A DNA stretch of 64,000 nt, taken from contig LUKI01000005.1 of the NCBI GenBank assembly GCA_001593685.1, positions 1 through 64,000 on the forward strand, written 5' to 3'. The notes beneath the pieces were generated by a model that worked only from the letters and a program-made list of their open reading frames with translations, did no database searches and was not told the origin of the DNA. The translations under genes were made by a program, and so were the position numbers. Origin of the DNA: Gammaproteobacteria bacterium F7. GTDB taxonomy: Bacteria > Pseudomonadota > Gammaproteobacteria > Pseudomonadales > IMCC2047. This document shows, one piece after another, positions 58,847-64,000 of the stretch (within the stretch, counting starts at the first letter, position 1; each line of letters starts with the position of its first letter).

Positions 58847-59779
58847 ATGCAAATACAGTGGTTCCCCGGCCATATGCACAAGGCCAGCAAACAGATCCAG
58901 GAAGCCCTGCCCGGCGTTGACATCCTGATTGAAGTCCTGGACGCACGCATTCCCTTCAGCAGTGAAAACCCCCTGCTGGCAGAAATTCGTGGCGATAAAC
59001 CCTGTATCAAGGTACTCAGTAAAACCGACCTCGCCGACCCGGAAGCCACGGCTTTATGGCAGGCATATCTGGAGAAACAACAGGGCGTTAAAACCCTGGC
59101 CATTCGCACTGACCAGCCAGAAAAAGCCCTGCAGTTGATGGACCTGTGTCGCAAAATGATGCCTAACAAGGTCAAGAATGAAAAGACCATCCACACCATG
59201 ATTGTCGGCATTCCTAACGTTGGCAAATCCACCCTGATCAACACTCTGGCCGGCCGTATCATCGCCAAAACCGGCAATGAACCTGCCGTCACCAAGGCTC
59301 AACAGCGTATCAAGCTCGACGACGGCATCACCCTGTCCGACACCCCCGGTGTGATGTGGCCCAACGTAGAAAATAAAAATAGTGGCTATCGCCTCGCCGC
59401 CACCGGCGCCATTCGCGACACCGCCATGGATTACACCGATGTCGCCTTTTATGCTGTTGACTTTATGGCCAAGCATTATCCCGAGCGGCTACTTGAGCGT
59501 TACGAGCTGGATAGCTTGCCCAACAGCGAGCTGGAAATGCTTGAGGCCATCGGCCAAAAACGCGGCTGTTTACGCGGTGGCGGACAAGTTGACCTGGATC
59601 GCGTATCAAAAATATTTATCACTGAATTACGCGCCGGCACGCTGGGCCTGCTCACGCTTGAAACCCCTGAAATGACGGAGGCCGAAAAGGTCAACGTAGA
59701 AGTTATTCGCGCTGATAAGGAAGCCAAAAAAGCCGCCAAGAAAGCGGCACGCAGAAAAGCCTACAGGAAAAACCGCTAA
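58847..59779 (+). CDS. Circularly permuted GTPase YlqF/RbgA family
   Basis: MQIQWFPGHMHKASKQI; GIPNVGKSTLINTL; DTPGVMWPN; start at 58847. Confidence 0.93.
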   Translation: MQIQWFPGHMHKASKQIQEALPGVDILIEVLDARIPFSSENPLLAEIRGDKPCIKVLSKTDLADPEATALWQAYLEKQQGVKTLAIRTDQPEKALQLMDLCRKMMPNKVKNEKTIHTMIVGIPNVGKSTLINTLAGRIIAKTGNEPAVTKAQQRIKLDDGITLSDTPGVMWPNVENKNSGYRLAATGAIRDTAMDYTDVAFYAVDFMAKHYPERLLERYELDSLPNSELEMLEAIGQKRGCLRGGGQVDLDRVSKIFITELRAGTLGLLTLETPEMTEAEKVNVEVIRADKEAKKAAKKAARRKAYRKNR

Positions 59780-60185
59780 CTTCTTCATGGAAGCACAGCT
59801 TGAGAATCAGTCAACTCGAGCGTACTATTGCTTAAAACTCTTAACGAGCTCTTGAAATGAACGCTGAATATACCGAAACGCTTCATTACTTGATTGTTTT
59901 ATTAGTTAATCTTTGCGGTCCAAATCCTTTTTAGCATACAGAAGCCCACCGAAACCACTGATATGACGCCACTAGAATACTCCGAATTCACCTTAAATAT
60001 AGTGACCACGATATCTATTCTCATGGGTCTTTCCCTTTTAAAAAAAACAAATTTCTTGGTACCGCAACACCAATAGTGTTAAGGGCAGCGGATTTCTCAA
60101 TCTATTAAAACTTATTTCAAAGGTTTTGCAGGTTAGTAGTCACCCACTGGGACAAAGTAACCTATTCCCTAAATCGACGTAATTG

Positions 60186-61304
60186 ATGAACGCCCCCAAC
60201 CAACTCACCAGTCCCTTCGACACACTCCAGCTGGAGCGTTTACCACGCGACAATAGCCATACCCTGCGCGCCTGGGATGCGGCCGATGAATACCTGCTGC
60301 AGTATCTACACGAGCATTTTAACGAGACTCAACAACCGTTAATTTTTAACGACAATTTTGGCGCCCTGAGCCTTTCGCTTCATCAACAAAACCCAACTAC
60401 CATTAATGATTCCTTCGTCAGCCAACAGGCGACTTTAACTAACCAGCAAATCAACCAGCTCGATACCAATATTCAGCAACTGGATAGCGTCAGTGCGTTA
60501 CCGCCGGCCCCACTGGCAATCATAAAACTGCCTAAAAACACGCGTTACTTTGAATTCCAATTGCAGATGCTCAATCACTATTTACCGGCAGGCACTCCTG
60601 TGGCCATAGGCGCCATGGTGAAATATCTCAGCAGTAATTTTTTCAAACTCTTTGAACAACATTTGGAAAATACCACGACCACACTGGCTAAAAAGAAGGC
60701 CCGCCTGCTGCTCGGTTTCACCCGCGGTGGCGCAAAAAAGCCCACGCTGGCTATTGCCCGTCAACAACCAGAAACTGGACTGACAGTCTTTGATACGCCC
60801 AATGTCTTTGCCGCGGGGAAACTGGATCAAGGCAGTCGCTTTTTCCTGCAACACTTTCCAGATTTAAGTGACACAGAAAGTGCCATCGATTTGGGCTGTG
60901 GTAATGGCCTGCTGGGGCTGACGGCGCTGAAAAAACACCCTCAGCTGCACATGAGTTTTGTCGATGAATCCTGCCACGCTATCTACGCCACCCGCTGCGC
61001 CGTTAAAGCAATGGATGTAGCCGAGCGTGCTACGCTGCAACAAAACCACTGTCTACAGGGCTTCGAAAAACACAGTGTGGACGCCGTGCTCTGCAACCCG
61101 CCCTTTCACCAACAACAGGCCGTTGGGATTCAGATTGCCCGGCAGATGTTCCGCGACAGCGCACGGGTGCTAAAACCGAGCGGTAAACTCTATATCATTG
61201 GCAACCGCCACTTGGGTTATCACCTTGAGTTGAAAAAGCATTTTAAGCAGGTTAAAACGCTGGCCAGCGATAAAAAATTCGTGCTGTGGGCTGCGCATAG
61301 CTAA
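60186..61304 (+). CDS. rlmG: 23S rRNA (guanine-N2)-methyltransferase RlmG-like
   Basis: AIDLGCGNGLLGLTAL; AVLCNPPFHQQ; two-domain architecture. Confidence 0.88.
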   Translation: MNAPNQLTSPFDTLQLERLPRDNSHTLRAWDAADEYLLQYLHEHFNETQQPLIFNDNFGALSLSLHQQNPTTINDSFVSQQATLTNQQINQLDTNIQQLDSVSALPPAPLAIIKLPKNTRYFEFQLQMLNHYLPAGTPVAIGAMVKYLSSNFFKLFEQHLENTTTTLAKKKARLLLGFTRGGAKKPTLAIARQQPETGLTVFDTPNVFAAGKLDQGSRFFLQHFPDLSDTESAIDLGCGNGLLGLTALKKHPQLHMSFVDESCHAIYATRCAVKAMDVAERATLQQNHCLQGFEKHSVDAVLCNPPFHQQQAVGIQIARQMFRDSARVLKPSGKLYIIGNRHLGYHLELKKHFKQVKTLASDKKFVLWAAHS

Positions 61305-61393
61305 GCGGCTACAACCTTCAAAAAACCAGTAATCTATGTTAGGATTCGCGCCCTGTTTTTATAACTCAACCAACAACTTAGGTATTTACAGAC

Positions 61394-61762
61394 ATGCGCA
61401 TTGTAAGAATGATCCTGGCTCCCATCCTGTTATTCCTCAACTGGATCACCACTCCTCGCGGTGTAAAACGTCCAGTAGACCTGCAGCAGCAAATCGACCA
61501 GCAAACGGCCGGTTTATCTTTGTATCAATTCAAAGCATGCCCTTTCTGCATCAAGGTACGTCGTTGCTTCAAACGCCACTCGCTGAAGGTTGAAACGCGC
61601 GATGCCAAAAATGATGAAAAGATTCGTCAGGAACTGCTGGAACAGGGCGGCAAAATCAAGGTGCCTTGCCTGCGTATTGAAGAAAATGACAAGGTGGAGT
61701 GGCTGTACGACTCTAACGCTATCGTTGAGTACCTGCAGGGTCGCTTTGCTAACCAAGCTTAA
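61394..61762 (+). CDS. Glutaredoxin-like / GST N-terminal domain protein
   Basis: LYQFKACPFCIKVRRCFKRHSLKVETRDA; KVPCLRI. Confidence 0.9.
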   Translation: MRIVRMILAPILLFLNWITTPRGVKRPVDLQQQIDQQTAGLSLYQFKACPFCIKVRRCFKRHSLKVETRDAKNDEKIRQELLEQGGKIKVPCLRIEENDKVEWLYDSNAIVEYLQGRFANQA

Positions 61763-62379
61763 AGATAGCTGACTATTTGATCCAACGTGGATCGGTAATC
61801 CTTATAGTTTATCGCGATGGGCAACGCTCGGTTGCCCTCGTCACCTTCATCGACAAACAAAAATAGCGACGGGAAACCGCTGGTATTTATCCTACGGGAA
61901 AACTCAACCTGCTCCAGTAACTGCTGGTTGACATCAGCCGAACGCATCGCTTCGCAGAACTGTTCTTCGTTCAAACCAATTTCACGGGCCAGCCGTTGCA
62001 AAACATCGTTATCTGACGGGTTCATCGCTCGCACATAATAGGCACGCTGAATCGCTTCAATCATTGCCTCTTCCAGCCCCTCTCGACGCGCACACAGCAC
62101 CGCTCTACAGGCCTGATAAGTGGAACGCCTCGGTTGATTTTTAGCCCAGAAATCAAAATTGAAGAACGTGCCTAATTCACTTTCTATGTGTCGCCAATGG
62201 CTTTTTATATGCTCCTGCAGTTCAATCGGCATTAATTGGTCCGTATCTTCAGCCAAGCCTCCGACAATATTTTCAACCTGTAACCCGGCTGGCAACGCCT
62301 CCTTTAGTGCTTGCCAGACAGGACGGTAGCCCCAGCACCAGCTGCACATGGGATCGTGAAAATAATAAAGTGTCGCCAT
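61759..62379 (-). CDS. DsbA-family thioredoxin-fold protein
   Basis: LYYFHDPMCSWCWGYRPVWQ; GFPSLFL. Confidence 0.92.
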   Translation of the reverse strand: MATLYYFHDPMCSWCWGYRPVWQALKEALPAGLQVENIVGGLAEDTDQLMPIELQEHIKSHWRHIESELGTFFNFDFWAKNQPRRSTYQACRAVLCARREGLEEAMIEAIQRAYYVRAMNPSDNDVLQRLAREIGLNEEQFCEAMRSADVNQQLLEQVEFSRRINTSGFPSLFLFVDEGDEGNRALPIAINYKDYRSTLDQIVSYL

Positions 62380-62386
62380 AGGTCAC

Positions 62387-63364
62387 TCACAAAGCCTCAA
62401 CGTCCAAGCTACGGTGAGTATCTATCGCGGCAAGAATTTCCGCAACGGTACCTAAGCGTTTAATTCGTTGAAAAAGCAACTCAGCACCGGGATATTGGCG
62501 CCGCAAATAGGATAACCACTGCTTTGTCCGGTTACCGATATACTTGGGGCAAGGTTGATCAGCGTTTTCAAAAAAGTCCGTTAAACCTTCCAGTACATCC
62601 GACCAAGGCATCAACTCCGGTACGACCCCCACCGCCTGTTGCTTAATCGCTCGCGCCAAATCAGGACAGGCCAGCGCTCCTCGCCCTAACATCAAATCGG
62701 TGCAGCCACTTTGACGTTGAGCTTCCAGAGCGTCAGCCGGGGCCCAAATTTCGCCATTGGCAATCACAGGAATAGAAAGCTGTTGGCGAACTGCATTAAT
62801 GTGTTGCCAGTAAGCGGGCGGCTTGTAGCCGTCTTCGCGGGTTCGTGCATGGATACACAACTCGCTGGCCCCTGCCGCTTCTATGCCACCAGCAATCTCC
62901 GACAACAAACTGGCATCACTAAATCCCAAGCGAATTTTGGCCGTCACTGGCACCGCCGGATCAACCGCATCACGCACCGCACGAACAATACCGGCTACTC
63001 GAGAGGGCTCTTTGAGTAATACTGAACCACCATCATTACGGTTAACAATCTTAGCGGGGCAACCGAAATTGAGATCAATACCATGCGCTCCCAAGCGCGC
63101 CGCTTTAGCGGCATTTTGCGACAGCCAGTGAGGATCGCCGCCCAACAATTGAATATACACAGGAGTGCCGGCCAGCGTTTTACCGCCCTGTAATAACTCA
63201 GGACAATAACGTTTGAAGACCTTTTCCGGAAAGCGAGTATTGGTGACACGAATAAACTCCGTCACACAACGGTCGTAACCACCAATACCAGTGAGCATTT
63301 CCCGCATGGGGTGATCAACAACACCCTGCATGGGAGCCAGAAAAAGTCTCATACCATTACTCAA
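62387..63364 (-). CDS. dusC: tRNA-dihydrouridine synthase DusC
   Basis: MRLFLAPMQGVVDHPMREMLTGIGGYDRCVTEFIRV; GIDLNFGCPAKIVNRNDGGSVLL. Confidence 0.93.
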   Translation of the reverse strand: MSNGMRLFLAPMQGVVDHPMREMLTGIGGYDRCVTEFIRVTNTRFPEKVFKRYCPELLQGGKTLAGTPVYIQLLGGDPHWLSQNAAKAARLGAHGIDLNFGCPAKIVNRNDGGSVLLKEPSRVAGIVRAVRDAVDPAVPVTAKIRLGFSDASLLSEIAGGIEAAGASELCIHARTREDGYKPPAYWQHINAVRQQLSIPVIANGEIWAPADALEAQRQSGCTDLMLGRGALACPDLARAIKQQAVGVVPELMPWSDVLEGLTDFFENADQPCPKYIGNRTKQWLSYLRRQYPGAELLFQRIKRLGTVAEILAAIDTHRSLDVEAL

Positions 63365-63407
63365 AAGTTAATTCGCTGCCACATGGTCGATAACCTGAAA
63401 ATCGTAC

Positions 63408-63998
63408 TCAGGCAGAACCTTCATCGGCCTCGCCACCAAAGGCTTCTAATAATGCTTTAATGAAAGCCGACAGCTCCAGCGTCATAATTGAAAAGTCGAC
63501 ATCAAACTGTTCGGCAAAATCCTGTGCCTCCACCTCATCGGCTTTTTCCTGCACCACATCGGTAAAGCGCAGGCGCTTAACGGCCAGTTTATCATCCACC
63601 ACGCACTCAACACGCTCCTGCCAACTCAAGGCAAGTTTACTGGCATGCATACTGGCTTTAATGTGATTGTTAATTTCCTCGGATTCCAAATTCAGGTTGG
63701 TACAGCGAATCACACTACTGGTATCGCTGTTATCCCGTAATTCACAGGCTTGACCCAATTCAAAGCCAGCTGCCACCTGGCCCTTTTCAATCCAGTCCGT
63801 CATGGTTTGGATGGGCAAGTTTTTAGGTGTCAGAGGAATCAGCGACAGCGCACCGACCGCTTCACGCAATAAACCAATCATTTCTTCAGCACGCTTTACC
63901 GATGCCGCATTCACAACCAGTAAATTGTCATGGGTATCGATATAGGCAAACTGCTGACTGGAGCGAACAAAAGCACGAGGCAATAAATCAAACATCAC
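63408..63998 (-). CDS. rdgC: Recombination-associated protein RdgC, 3' part (truncated by window edge)
   Basis: LLPRAFVRSSQQFAYIDTHDNLLVVNAASVKRAEEMIGLLREAVGALSLIPL; likely extends beyond 64000. Confidence 0.9.
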   Translation of the reverse strand: MMFDLLPRAFVRSSQQFAYIDTHDNLLVVNAASVKRAEEMIGLLREAVGALSLIPLTPKNLPIQTMTDWIEKGQVAAGFELGQACELRDNSDTSSVIRCTNLNLESEEINNHIKASMHASKLALSWQERVECVVDDKLAVKRLRFTDVVQEKADEVEAQDFAEQFDVDFSIMTLELSAFIKALLEAFGGEADEGSA

Positions 63999-64000
63999 CT

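Overview
This 64 kb window looks like a gammaproteobacterial chromosome (RapA, RdgC, DusC, RlmG, YdbH/YnbE/YdbL, YaeQ and similar genes). Most of it is ordinary core genome, with no rRNA, tRNA, CRISPR array, prophage or transposase seen. Three parts stand out. (1) A zinc-starvation island at about 21.28-29.26 kb. Two sites share the perfect 18-bp palindrome GTTATGTTATAACATAAC, and the second extends to a 26-bp perfect palindrome; both resemble Zur boxes. They precede paralogs or replacements of zinc-dependent enzymes: a dihydroorotase with a Gln in place of the first His of HxH, a tandem QueD/PTPS-like protein with apparently split active-site motifs, a small SEC-C protein, MerC, HisI, FolE2 and ThrS. 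(2) A Fur-type iron island at about 29.7-39.5 kb. It has a dedicated ExbB-ExbD-ExbD-TonB system, a PiuA/Fiu-like receptor, PiuC, an embedded FMN 2-hydroxyacid dehydrogenase, an orphan Fe-type binding protein and a divergent two-component system, with a near-consensus Fur box between the two arms. A second Fur box drives a two-gene unit of unknown function at 4.1-4.9 kb. (3) A DsbA-like / degenerate receiver / GGDEF fusion at 42.26-43.77 kb, a candidate redox-linked diguanylate cyclase. A DEAD-box helicase gene is also split by an exact 74-bp tandem duplication at 44747-44894. All assignments come from reading the sequence and recalling families; no searches were run.
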